From an uncultured Bacilli bacterium (lineage in GTDB: Bacteria > Bacillota_I > Bacilli_A > RF39 > UBA660): a DNA stretch of 12,578 nucleotides. A program made the translations under genes and the position numbers. Shown piece by piece: positions 1 through 8,524 of the stretch; the first letter of the stretch is position 1, and each line of letters begins with the position of its first letter. The notes under the pieces are model-generated. The model saw only the letters and a program-made list of their open reading frames with translations, did no database searches and was not told the DNA's origin. The stretch is taken from assembly GCA_947632415.1 (NCBI GenBank), contig CANRPB010000031.1:1-12578 (forward strand). Direction: 5' to 3'.

Positions 1-2
1 TT

Positions 3-71
3 TATTTGTTTTTGCTTATTTTGACTCGTGATAGTATATTTAGTAGTTTGATTGATAAATTTAGGAGATAG
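3..71 (+). CDS. C-terminal tail of an upstream gene (partial)
   Basis: This frame is open from the left edge of the window to a TAG at 69-71 and reads YLFLLILTRDSIFSSLIDKF plus two arginines. A hydrophobic stretch followed by a short basic tail is typical of the end of a membrane protein, which fits the membrane-enzyme operon that follows. The other two forward frames close within the first 30 bases. Only 22 codons are visible, so the family cannot be named. It could also be chance open sequence in AT-rich DNA. Confidence 0.45.
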   Translation, partial: YLFLLILTRDSIFSSLIDKFRR

Positions 72-101
72 TTGTTAATATGTTCACTTTTTTATTATAA
101 A
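72..101 (+). promoter_or_regulatory. possible sigma-A-type promoter ahead of the operon
   Basis: The 82-base gap between the upstream gene tail and the first full gene contains TTGTTA (72-77) and TATAAA (96-101), separated by 18 bases. Both boxes resemble the -35 and -10 consensus. In DNA this AT-rich such matches arise by chance, and the gene could equally be transcribed by read-through from upstream. No operator or riboswitch-like structure is visible. Confidence 0.2.
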
Positions 102-153
102 ATGGTAAAATTTTGGTTAGGTATAGTATTATTTTGGAATGGTAGGTGTTGTT

Positions 154-1395
154 ATGATGGATAATTTTAGGGAAAATAGATTATATATTTTTATGATATT
201 GTTTATTGTTACGCCTATATTGGTAATGATTGTTAATCAATTTGGAATACCAAGTGGAGTTGTTTGGTATATACCTAATGTAATTATGTTTTGTGTTGCT
301 TTAAAGGTTATATTTTTGAATATTAGGAATGTTAAAAGGAAAGAATATATGTTATTGGCTATGTTTTTTCTTTTATCATTTGTGTCTTGTTTGTTGTCTT
401 ATGATAAAGAAAATGCTTTTTTTGGGGCGATAAGTGTATATCAATTTGGTGGTTTTATTACTTTTATTTCTTATTTGGGTTTTTTCTATTTAGGTACTAG
501 GTTGTGTAATAGGGAAAAGTTGTTAAAACTTATAAATATTTTTTTGATTAGTTCTGTTGTTATATCTTTGTTTGTGATAATGGCGTCAACGAATAATTTT
601 AATTTTTATTATTGTATAGAGCCGTTTAATCATTTTAATATTGAGGCAGAATATTTATTGATTGCGAGTTTGTGTTCTCTTTTTATGTTTTTGTTTTCTA
701 AGAGATGGAGAGTATTTTATTTTGTTATAAATTTTATTTTGTTGTATGCTTTGATAATTAATGATACGTTTGGTGTTTATTTATCTTATTTTTTTGTTCT
801 TATTTTACTTTTTGTTTTTTATATTATTAGAAGAGAGAAGATAAAAAGATTGATGATTATATTATTGTCGTTTGTGTTGTTATCTTGTGTTACATATCGA
901 AATGGTTTTAATGTTGTTTATAGGAATATTTCTGGATTATTACATGACACAAGTGTTATTGCTGATAGTGCTTCAGTAGAGGATATATACGAGATTGGAA
1001 CTGATAGAGGGAAACTTTGGGTATATGGGACGAGGTTTTTATTGAGAAAGCCTTTGTTTGGTTATGGGTTTGATAATGTGGAGTATGAGTATGCTAAGTA
1101 TGACATAAGCCAATTTTATCCACATAATTTATTTTTATATTTATCACTTAATAATGGTATACCAGCAATGATTATTTATATTTTTTTGATTTTTTCGATT
1201 ATTAAGAGAAAAATTGTTCGGCTTTGTGATTTAAGTGATGTAGATGTATTGTCATTATCAGTAGTATTTGGTTATTTGTTTTGTCTTTTGTTTGAAAATC
1301 CAACATTTTATATGTTTCCGTATTTTTATTTGTTTTTAGGTATATTGGCTCAAGGTTTTTATAAAGAGGTAGGTGTTGAGAATGAAAAAAAATAA
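154..1395 (+). CDS. O-antigen ligase / Wzy-type polymerase family membrane protein
   Basis: This is a polytopic membrane protein of about 413 residues, rich in Phe, Ile, Leu and Tyr, with roughly ten or more hydrophobic segments. The family signature is the large extracytoplasmic loop near residues 280-330: GTDRGKLW, then KPLFGYGFDN, then PHNLFLYLSLNNGIPAM entering a membrane segment. The Arg near 285 and the His-Asn near 324-325 match the conserved positions of the Wzy_C/O-antigen ligase family. Those proteins polymerise lipid-linked repeat units or transfer a glycan from a polyprenyl carrier to an acceptor outside the membrane. Which of the two this one does cannot be told from sequence. 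I prefer the ATG at 154 because GGTAGGTG (141-148) lies just upstream; the in-frame ATG at 139 has no convincing ribosome binding site. It overlaps the next gene and heads a run of membrane glycosyltransferases, which supports a surface-polysaccharide role. Confidence 0.82.
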   Translation: MMDNFRENRLYIFMILFIVTPILVMIVNQFGIPSGVVWYIPNVIMFCVALKVIFLNIRNVKRKEYMLLAMFFLLSFVSCLLSYDKENAFFGAISVYQFGGFITFISYLGFFYLGTRLCNREKLLKLINIFLISSVVISLFVIMASTNNFNFYYCIEPFNHFNIEAEYLLIASLCSLFMFLFSKRWRVFYFVINFILLYALIINDTFGVYLSYFFVLILLFVFYIIRREKIKRLMIILLSFVLLSCVTYRNGFNVVYRNISGLLHDTSVIADSASVEDIYEIGTDRGKLWVYGTRFLLRKPLFGYGFDNVEYEYAKYDISQFYPHNLFLYLSLNNGIPAMIIYIFLIFSIIKRKIVRLCDLSDVDVLSLSVVFGYLFCLLFENPTFYMFPYFYLFLGILAQGFYKEVGVENEKK

Positions 1396-3808
1396 TAAAA
1401 TAATATTTATTATATTATCTTTCTTAATACCATTTTTATCTTTATCAATTATCTTTTTTTTGAAGGGATTATTTACGGATAAAATAATATTATCTGGTGA
1501 TATGCATGCTCAATATTATCCGTTATTTAATTATTTAAAGGAAGTTTTTAATGGAAATAATAGTATTTTTTATTCATTTAATAAGAGTTTAGGTGGAACG
1601 ATGTTTGGTACGATATTTTATTATTTATCTAGTCCATTAAATTTAATTTTATTTTTTGTGAATAAAGTACATATTATAAATTTTATGACGTGGTTAATTA
1701 TCTTAAAAATAAGTTTATGTGGATTAACTATGTATTTATATATGCGACACAAGTACAGGCAAGATAATTTGGTTATACTTACATTTAGTTTATGTTATGC
1801 TTTTATGGGATATAATATAAATTATTTTATTAATATAATGTGGTTGGATGTCGTTTTTATGACGCCATTATTATTGATTGGTATAGATAAGATAATTGAT
1901 GGCAAATCGTCTTTATTTTATATCATAACATTGTTTATAAGTATATTTTCAAATTATTATATTACTTATATGGTTTGTATTTTTTCAGTGTTATATTTTA
2001 TTTATGAAATTTTACTTGAATATGATATAAAAAAAGATAAAAAAAGGATAAAAAAGATATCTATAAATTTTTTTCTAAGTTCTTTATTAACTGGATTAAT
2101 GTGTTCGTTCTTTTTAATACCTTGTATCTTAGAAATGTTAAATTATGGTCGTGGTGTATCATTAAGTGAAGTATTTGTTTTTGATTATAATTTTTTTGAT
2201 TTGTTTTCTAAAACATATATAGGATCATTGGATTTAAGTAATACATTAAATTATAGTAGTATGAATATTTATTGTGGTACTGTTATATTACCATTAGTTT
2301 TTCTTTATTTTAAAAATAAACGTTTTAAATTTAAGGAAAAAAAATTATCATTGATTTTTATTTTATTATTAATAATGCCATGTTTTATAGGACCTTTAAA
2401 TTATATTTGGCATTTATTTACAATTCCATCTTTTTATAGTTTTAGATTTAGTTTTTTATTGTGTTTTTTACTTATTAATCTTGCATATAAGTCTTTTGTA
2501 TATTTAAGTATAACTAAAAAGGATATATTGTTATTTTTGACTTTTTATTTGTTTATTTCATTTTATTTTATATTATTAACTTGTTTTGGTAATTATTATT
2601 CTTTTTTAAATTATAAATTAATATGGATAAGTTTGTTATTTTTGTTTATTTATATTGTGCTAATGTTTTTTGTGAAGAAAAAATATTATATTATCTTATT
2701 GTTAACGATAATTGAACTTATTGGTAATGTTAGTGTGATATTTTATAATTGTAAATTAGCTAGTGGTAGTGAATTAAATCATTTAACAGATATCAAAAAT
2801 ATAATTGAAAAGTATAGTAGTGTTGATAGTAGAATTGAAAATAATAATTACATTACTTATAATGATTCAATATTATTAAATTATAATGGTGTTAATAATT
2901 TTTTATCTACTACTAATAGTAAAATATTAAAATTTATTTATCATTATGGTTTTTCTGAAGTAGGAACTGATTATTCTAATTTATATGTTAATTGGTTACA
3001 AAATTATATGTTGGATTCTATCTTGGGTATGAAGTATATAATTTATAAGGAAAAAGTTGAAAATTATAAATTGATTGATCAGGTTCGTATAGATGATATA
3101 GATTATTATGTGTATGATAATCCAAATTCTATTGGGTATGGAATGATGGTAAAAAATAGTTGTAATAATTTGGAAGAGGGAAATATTTATAGTGAAGATA
3201 TTTTTAATTGTTTATTTGATTCGCATTATAATTTATATAAGGAATATAAGCAGGAAAAAGATGGTAGTTATATTTTAAACGAAGGTAATTTTTATGTGTA
3301 TTTGGATAATATATTAGATTCAAAGTTTGATGAATTAAATAAGGAAATATCAAAAAATTTAATATACAGATCTCAAAATTATTATATTTATAATAATATG
3401 GCGAGGGGAAAAATACACTTTAATTTTGATGATGATATGAATATTTCAACGTTTAAGGTAATGTATTTTGATTATAATTTGTTTTCTTCAATTAATTATG
3501 ATAAATTGAATATAGAGTATAGTAAAAATAATTATTTAAAGGGTAGGATAAATGCAAATGATGATGGAATATTGATGGTAACTTTGCCTTATGAGAAGGG
3601 CTTTAGTATTTATGTTGATGGTAAAAAAACTAATTATTTTGAAGTTGCTGATGCTTTTATAGGATTAGATTTAGAAAAGGGGCATCATACGATAGAAATA
3701 AAATATAAGCAACCAGGTTTAAAAGTTGGTATAGTTGTTAGTATTATTAGTTGTTGTGTTTATTGTTTGTATAGCAGGAAGTGGTATGATGGAAAAAGTA
3801 TATTATAA
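1382..3808 (+). CDS. YfhO-family GT-C membrane glycosyltransferase
   Basis: This protein of about 808 residues is close to the usual YfhO length. Residues 39-49 (GDMHAQYYPLF) hold the GT-C-type aspartate D40. They are followed by FYSFNKSLGG (63-72) and a YYLSSPLNLI stretch, the standard YfhO N-terminal pattern. MWLDVVFMTPLLLIGID comes next, then about a dozen membrane segments to roughly residue 455. A large extracytoplasmic region follows, ending in a beta-rich domain (about 738-776, with KGFSIYVDGKK and KGHHTIEIKY) and one last membrane helix. In Bacillus and Listeria, YfhO-type proteins are implicated in glycosylating lipoteichoic acid from undecaprenyl-phosphate sugars; the acceptor here is unknown. 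ATG 1382 is preferred over GTG 1373 because AGGTG (1371-1375) is well spaced for it and it places D40 in register with the four paralogues downstream. It overlaps the preceding gene by 14 bases and the next by 20. Confidence 0.85.
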   Translation: MKKNNKIIFIILSFLIPFLSLSIIFFLKGLFTDKIILSGDMHAQYYPLFNYLKEVFNGNNSIFYSFNKSLGGTMFGTIFYYLSSPLNLILFFVNKVHIINFMTWLIILKISLCGLTMYLYMRHKYRQDNLVILTFSLCYAFMGYNINYFINIMWLDVVFMTPLLLIGIDKIIDGKSSLFYIITLFISIFSNYYITYMVCIFSVLYFIYEILLEYDIKKDKKRIKKISINFFLSSLLTGLMCSFFLIPCILEMLNYGRGVSLSEVFVFDYNFFDLFSKTYIGSLDLSNTLNYSSMNIYCGTVILPLVFLYFKNKRFKFKEKKLSLIFILLLIMPCFIGPLNYIWHLFTIPSFYSFRFSFLLCFLLINLAYKSFVYLSITKKDILLFLTFYLFISFYFILLTCFGNYYSFLNYKLIWISLLFLFIYIVLMFFVKKKYYIILLLTIIELIGNVSVIFYNCKLASGSELNHLTDIKNIIEKYSSVDSRIENNNYITYNDSILLNYNGVNNFLSTTNSKILKFIYHYGFSEVGTDYSNLYVNWLQNYMLDSILGMKYIIYKEKVENYKLIDQVRIDDIDYYVYDNPNSIGYGMMVKNSCNNLEEGNIYSEDIFNCLFDSHYNLYKEYKQEKDGSYILNEGNFYVYLDNILDSKFDELNKEISKNLIYRSQNYYIYNNMARGKIHFNFDDDMNISTFKVMYFDYNLFSSINYDKLNIEYSKNNYLKGRINANDDGILMVTLPYEKGFSIYVDGKKTNYFEVADAFIGLDLEKGHHTIEIKYKQPGLKVGIVVSIISCCVYCLYSRKWYDGKSIL

Positions 3809-5387
3809 AATTGTTTCCAAAAAGAGAAATATATTTATATTCTTAATATTGCTAACTTGTATTAGTTCTCTCGGCTTTTTGAGGTCAGGTTATGTGCTTG
3901 GAAGTGATTTAAATTTTCACTTATTTAGAATAAAATCTGTAACACAAAATATAAGTATTGGTAAAATTATTCCAATTTACTTTAATCAATTAAATGGTTT
4001 TGGATATGGAAGTGGTCTATTTTATCCGGATTTGTTTCTATATTTTCCTGCATGTATGGTTATTATCGGAATAAATATATTAACTAGTATGAAAATATTT
4101 TTCATACTAATCAATTTTTTTTCGATTTTATCTTTTTATATTTGTATAAAAAAGATTACGAAGTCACAATGTTCAACAATGGTTGGAACAGTTTTATATG
4201 CTTTTTCTTTATATAAATTTGTTGATATTTTTTTTAGATCTGCTATTGCAGAATCTTTAGTGTTCATTTTTTTACCTATGGTTATATTAGGATTATATGA
4301 GATCATATATGATGATTATAAGCAGGGAATCTTTTTAACAATTGGTATAGTAGGTATATTATTTTCACATATCATAAGTTTTTATTTAACATGCATATTC
4401 TGCATATCAATAATATTAATAAATATTAAAAAAATTAAAGAAAAATATAGACTACTAAGTTTAATAATCAATTTAATTTTTTCTTTGTTGATTACTTCTA
4501 GTTTCTGGATGCCATTTTTAGAACAATATTTATTTTATGATTTTTCTTTTTATTACTTCAGTCCAGTTTATGAGAATATAATTCCAGTTGTGGCATTATT
4601 TATGGATTTTCCTATTAATAGTTTGTTTAATGAGTGGTTGCCTCCTGGAATTGGTTGTTGTTATTATATTGTGTTATATATTTATTTTAGATATAAGAGA
4701 ATAAATAACAATTTTTTGATTTTAATGTTTATACTAGGTCTTTTAGCACTGTTATTTACTTGTTGTACTCCTTTATGGAAAAATGGTTTGTTTTATAAAT
4801 TGTTTAGTATTATTCAATTTCCATGGAGATTTTATATGTTTGCAACTGTGTTTCTTACCATAGGAGTTTCGATATTTTTGAAATATTATAAAAATGCAAA
4901 ATTAATTAAGCTATTAATTGTATACAGTTTAATCATTTTTTCTATTAATATGTTGTTGTTAAATTTTAAATTACGAGTGTATGAACATATTGGATATGAA
5001 ATAGGTTATGGTGAATATCTGCCAAAAGGTTTTGACATAGACAAAATATATGACTATCAAAATAAGGATATTGATTACTATAGAGATAATGAAAAAACTT
5101 TTGTTAGTATAAAAAATAGTGTGGATAGTGTTGAATTACCACTAATATATTATAAGGGATATAGTGCTTGTGATAGTGATAAATGTTATGATACATACAA
5201 AACAGAAAATGGTTTGGTTGGTGTGAATATTGATAAAAATGTAACTAATCTTGAAGTTTCATATACAGGGACAAAATTATATAAAGTTAGTAAATTAATA
5301 TCGATTTTTGGCATTATTTTATTTATAATATATGTTAGAAGGTATAGAGGAATGATAGTAAATGAAAAAAATATACATGAAACTTAG
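3789..5387 (+). CDS. PTPS-related/YfhO-like GT-C membrane protein, paralogue 1
   Basis: This 532-residue membrane protein belongs to the family called '6-pyruvoyl-tetrahydropterin synthase-related membrane protein'. Despite the name it looks like a GT-C glycosyltransferase relative, not a pterin enzyme. Visible marks in order: GSDLNFHLFR (38-47, D40 the likely catalytic aspartate), LNGFGYGSGLFYPDLFLY, a FRSAIAESLVFIFLP stretch, QFPWRFYMFATVF (PWR at 345-347), GEYLP (408-412), and a C-terminal domain with ELPLIYYKGYSAC before a final helix. C461 and C466 flank a predicted outward turn and could form a disulfide. The start is set at the second of two adjacent ATGs (3786, 3789) because AGGAAGTG (3776-3783) is best spaced for 3789 and the same 23-residue lead-in recurs in the paralogues. 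An upstream TTG at 3735 is in frame but unlikely. Its last 111 codons, apart from a few changes, are repeated in paralogue 2. Sugar and acceptor are unknown. Confidence 0.78.
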   Translation: MEKVYYKIVSKKRNIFIFLILLTCISSLGFLRSGYVLGSDLNFHLFRIKSVTQNISIGKIIPIYFNQLNGFGYGSGLFYPDLFLYFPACMVIIGINILTSMKIFFILINFFSILSFYICIKKITKSQCSTMVGTVLYAFSLYKFVDIFFRSAIAESLVFIFLPMVILGLYEIIYDDYKQGIFLTIGIVGILFSHIISFYLTCIFCISIILINIKKIKEKYRLLSLIINLIFSLLITSSFWMPFLEQYLFYDFSFYYFSPVYENIIPVVALFMDFPINSLFNEWLPPGIGCCYYIVLYIYFRYKRINNNFLILMFILGLLALLFTCCTPLWKNGLFYKLFSIIQFPWRFYMFATVFLTIGVSIFLKYYKNAKLIKLLIVYSLIIFSINMLLLNFKLRVYEHIGYEIGYGEYLPKGFDIDKIYDYQNKDIDYYRDNEKTFVSIKNSVDSVELPLIYYKGYSACDSDKCYDTYKTENGLVGVNIDKNVTNLEVSYTGTKLYKVSKLISIFGIILFIIYVRRYRGMIVNEKNIHET

Positions 5388-5598
5388 TTCAAATTCGATA
5401 TATTTTATTTTATTTTTAATAATACTAACTTTATTATCATCGATAAGTTTATTTCATAAAGGAATTTTATTTGGACATGATATAAACTTTCATTTATATA
5501 GAATTATTGCTTTAGTTGATAATATAAAAATTGGGAAGATATTACCGGTATATTTTAATTATTTAAATGGTTTTGGCTATGGAAATGGTTTGTTCTAT
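5055..5598 (+). repeat. 544-bp near-identical direct repeat, copy A
   Basis: This copy covers the end of GT-C paralogue 1, the 26-base gene overlap, and the first 79 codons of paralogue 2. It aligns without gaps to 6622-7165 at a constant offset of 1567 bases, with about 15 mismatches by hand count. The stretch 5142-5446 (305 bp) is identical to 6709-7013. Identity falls sharply outside the block, to the level of ordinary paralogues. Confidence 0.93.
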
Positions 5599-6954
5599 CC
5601 GGATTTGTTTTTGTACATACCAGCATTATTGAATTATCTTGGTTTAAAATTTGAATTAACATATAAATTTTTCATAGTAATTATAAACTTGTGTACTATA
5701 TTAAGTGCGTATATATGTGTTAGCAAAATAACTGGTAAAAAATCATGTGCTTATACATCAATGATTTTGTATGCATTTTCAACTTACAGGTTATCTGATA
5801 TGATTGACCGCGCTGCATTAGGTGAATTACTTTCATTTGTTTTTCTACCATTAGTCGTTTTAGGAATGTATCAAATATTATATGGGGAATATAAGAATAG
5901 TTACTATTTGACCATTGGACTTTGTGGGATTTGCTTTTCACATGTAATAAGTTTGTATTTAACTTGTTGGTTTATTATTCTCTTCATTGTTTTTAATATT
6001 GAATGTCTTAAAAATAAAAATAGGTTATTTCAATTAATTGCTCAAATATGCCTATCATTAACTATTACATCATATTTTTGGATACCTATGTTGGAGCAAA
6101 TCTCTGAAATTGAATTTTTATTTGCTCATCAAATAAATAATATTAACACAGTACCATTTATTTCTATTTTTTTTGATTTACCACAGTTTAATATTTTTGA
6201 TGGATATTTTCCAAGTGGTATTGGCTTTTGTTATTTTATTATAGTTTTAAATTATTATAAACAAATGAAAACTAATAGATTTGCATTTTGTTTAATGATT
6301 TTATCAGCTTTATCCATCATATTTTGTTGTAGTAAAATTTTATGGAATAACCGAATCTTTAATTTTTTGTTTCAAATAATTCAATATCCATGGAGATTTT
6401 ATATGTTTACAACTGTATTTATTATAATAAGTGTAACAGTTATTTTTGAAAATATTAACAAGAAATTCATAATTTATGTTGTAACAGTTTTTATCATAAA
6501 TTTGTTGATTTACCATTTTTCAGGTATATATCAAACTTTCTCTAATGATGATAATTTTAATTTTCAAATAGTTGGTGGAGAATATTTGCCGAAAGAATTT
6601 AATTTAGATTTATTGTATAATTATCAAAATAAGGATATTGATTACTATAGAGATAATGAAAAAACTTTTGTTAGTATAAAAAATAATTTAGATAGTGTTG
6701 AATTACCGCTAATATATTATAAGGGATATAGTGCTTGTGATAGTGATAAATGTTATGATACATACAAAACAGAAAATGGTTTGGTTGGTGTGAATATTGA
6801 TAAAAATGTAACTAATCTTGAAGTTTCATATACAGGGACAAAATTATATAAAGTTAGTAAATTAATATCGATTTTTGGCATTATTTTATTTATAATATAT
6901 GTTAGAAGGTATAGAGGAATGATAGTAAATGAAAAAAATATACATGAAACTTAG
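5362..6954 (+). CDS. PTPS-related/YfhO-like GT-C membrane protein, paralogue 2 (mosaic)
   Basis: This is a 530-residue paralogue of its neighbours with the same order of marks: GHDINFHLYR (38-47, D40), LNGFGYGNGLFYPDLFLY, DRAALGELLSFVFLP, QYPWRFYMFTTVF (PWR at 343-345), GEYLP (406-410), and the Cys-pair C-terminal domain. It is a mosaic. Its first 79 codons are nearly those of paralogue 3, and its last 111 codons are nearly those of paralogue 1. Residues of about 80-425 are clearly different from both, though closer to paralogue 3 in motifs such as CAYTSMILY. ATG 5362 has AGAGGA (5346-5351) upstream and overlaps paralogue 1 by 26 bases. The middle uses more C than the genes after it, which may reflect a separate history. 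The predicted role is transfer of a sugar from a polyprenyl-phosphate donor outside the membrane. Specificity may lie in the divergent middle. Confidence 0.78.
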   Translation: MKKIYMKLSSNSIYFILFLIILTLLSSISLFHKGILFGHDINFHLYRIIALVDNIKIGKILPVYFNYLNGFGYGNGLFYPDLFLYIPALLNYLGLKFELTYKFFIVIINLCTILSAYICVSKITGKKSCAYTSMILYAFSTYRLSDMIDRAALGELLSFVFLPLVVLGMYQILYGEYKNSYYLTIGLCGICFSHVISLYLTCWFIILFIVFNIECLKNKNRLFQLIAQICLSLTITSYFWIPMLEQISEIEFLFAHQINNINTVPFISIFFDLPQFNIFDGYFPSGIGFCYFIIVLNYYKQMKTNRFAFCLMILSALSIIFCCSKILWNNRIFNFLFQIIQYPWRFYMFTTVFIIISVTVIFENINKKFIIYVVTVFIINLLIYHFSGIYQTFSNDDNFNFQIVGGEYLPKEFNLDLLYNYQNKDIDYYRDNEKTFVSIKNNLDSVELPLIYYKGYSACDSDKCYDTYKTENGLVGVNIDKNVTNLEVSYTGTKLYKVSKLISIFGIILFIIYVRRYRGMIVNEKNIHET

Positions 6955-7165
6955 TTCAAATTCGATATATTTTATTTTATTTTTAATAATACTAACTTTA
7001 TTATCATCGATAAATTTATTTCATAAAGGAATTTTATTTAGTCATGATGTAAATTTTCATTTACATAGAGTAATGGCTTTAGTTGATAATATAAAAATTG
7101 GGAAAATATTACCGGTATATTTTAATTATTTAAATGGTTTTGGCTATGGAAATGGTTTGTTTTAT
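6622..7165 (+). repeat. 544-bp near-identical direct repeat, copy B
   Basis: This is the second copy of the block at 5055-5598. It spans the end of paralogue 2 and the first 79 codons of paralogue 3. Eight of the roughly 15 mismatches lie in a short stretch around the D40 motif (7040-7070). The rest of the block, including the ribosome binding site and the overlapping stop and start codons, is almost unchanged. Confidence 0.93.
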
Positions 7166-8524
7166 TGTGATTTATTTATGTATATTCCAGCTATATTAAA
7201 TTATTTAGGATTAAGTTTAGAAGTGTCGTATAAGATTTTTATAATAATAATAAATTTTTTTTCTATATTTAGTATGTATCTTTGTGTTGATACAATAACT
7301 AAGAAAAAGTATTGTGCATATACATCAATGATTTTGTATTCTTGTTCGATATATAGGTTAATGGATTTGGTAGAGAGAGGCGCTTTAGGTGAAGTATTGT
7401 CTTTTGCTTTTTTACCTTTGGTTATTTTAGGTATATATGAATTATTATATGGAGATGTAAAAAAAAGTTATTATTTAACAATTGGTATGTGTGGTATTTT
7501 ATTTTCACATGTAATAAGTTTTTATTTAACTTGTTTCTTTTGTTTATTATTTGTTATTATCAATTTTAAGTGTCTAAAGGAAAAAAATAGAATAAAGCAT
7601 TTAATTATAAATATTTTTATATCAGTTTTATTAACATCACATTTTTGGCTTCCGTTAGTTGAGCAAATTATAAAATATAAATTTAATTTTTCATCTAATA
7701 TTCAAATATATATTAATATTGTTCCTGTTTTGGCTCTTTTCATTGATTTTCCTATTATATATTTGTTTGATGAGTGGGTTCCGTCTGGAATAGGTTTAAT
7801 ATATTATTGTTCATTATTTTTATATTTTAAGTATATTAAAGGAAAAAATTTTAAGATAAAAAATAGGTTTTTAATGACGTTATTTTTACTTGGATTTATT
7901 TCTATAATTTTTTCGTGTTTATCATTTATTTGGAGATTGAATATTTTTTATAGTTTTTTTAGTATAGTTCAATTTCCATGGCGTTTTTATATGTTCGCAA
8001 CTGTATTTTTATTAATTGGTTTTTGTATATTATTAGGTGATATAAAAAAGGGTATATTAGTAAAAATGATGTTGATATATACGGTTTTAATATATTTCGT
8101 TAGCGCTATGTTGTATTCGCTTAATGTATATACTGATAAACCAATAAAGGATGAAATAATGTTGGGGGAGTATTTACCGCAAGGTTTTAATTTAGATATA
8201 ATTTATAATTATGAGAGTAGTGATATTGATTATCAGAAAGAGGATAACGTTCTTCATGTTTTTGTAAAAAATCAAACTCAGGTTATTGAGGTTCCGTTAA
8301 TATATTATGATGGTTATAAGGCTTGTAATACTGAAAAATGTTTTGAAACGTTTAGGGCAATGAATGGATTGGTTGGGGTTAATACTAATTTTGAAGTTAC
8401 AAATTTTGATGTATATTATGAGGGAACTAAAGTATATGTGATAAGTAAATATATTTCATTATTGGGGTTATTATTGTTTATAATATATGTTAAATGTAAG
8501 AAAAATGGTGATTGCATTGAATAA
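6929..8524 (+). CDS. PTPS-related/YfhO-like GT-C membrane protein, paralogue 3
   Basis: This is a 531-residue paralogue. It keeps SHDVNFHLHR (38-47, D40), LNGFGYGNGLFYCDLFMY (Cys in place of the usual Pro before DLF), ERGALGEVLSFAFLP, QFPWRFYMFATVF (PWR at 350-352), GEYLP (413-417) and the C-terminal EVPLIYYDGYKAC domain. A Cys pair with four residues between (ACNTEKCF) stands where paralogues 1 and 2 have ACDSDKCY, although the DNA here is clearly diverged. Its first 79 codons come from the near-identical repeat block shared with paralogue 2, including the start region, so ATG 6929 and its AGAGGA site are the same as at 5362. It overlaps the previous gene by 26 bases. Polyprenyl-linked glycosyl transfer at the outer face is inferred from family; donor and acceptor are unknown. 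Confidence 0.78.
   Translation: MKKIYMKLSSNSIYFILFLIILTLLSSINLFHKGILFSHDVNFHLHRVMALVDNIKIGKILPVYFNYLNGFGYGNGLFYCDLFMYIPAILNYLGLSLEVSYKIFIIIINFFSIFSMYLCVDTITKKKYCAYTSMILYSCSIYRLMDLVERGALGEVLSFAFLPLVILGIYELLYGDVKKSYYLTIGMCGILFSHVISFYLTCFFCLLFVIINFKCLKEKNRIKHLIINIFISVLLTSHFWLPLVEQIIKYKFNFSSNIQIYINIVPVLALFIDFPIIYLFDEWVPSGIGLIYYCSLFLYFKYIKGKNFKIKNRFLMTLFLLGFISIIFSCLSFIWRLNIFYSFFSIVQFPWRFYMFATVFLLIGFCILLGDIKKGILVKMMLIYTVLIYFVSAMLYSLNVYTDKPIKDEIMLGEYLPQGFNLDIIYNYESSDIDYQKEDNVLHVFVKNQTQVIEVPLIYYDGYKACNTEKCFETFRAMNGLVGVNTNFEVTNFDVYYEGTKVYVISKYISLLGLLLFIIYVKCKKNGDCIE

Noticed and set aside
3735..3788. N-terminal extension of paralogue 1 from TTG 3735
   Set aside because: The extra residues are a frame-shifted reading of the YfhO C-terminal helix, the TTG has no ribosome site, and the extension would break the shared 23-residue lead-in.
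5720..5941. Minus-strand open frame of 73 codons inside paralogue 2
   Set aside because: It lies wholly inside a well-supported gene on the other strand, has no ribosome binding site I can see, and its translation has no recognisable pattern.
5055..7165. Insertion sequence or transposon as the cause of the repeat
   Set aside because: The repeat is coding sequence of the paralogues in frame in both copies. There are no terminal inverted repeats and no transposase gene.
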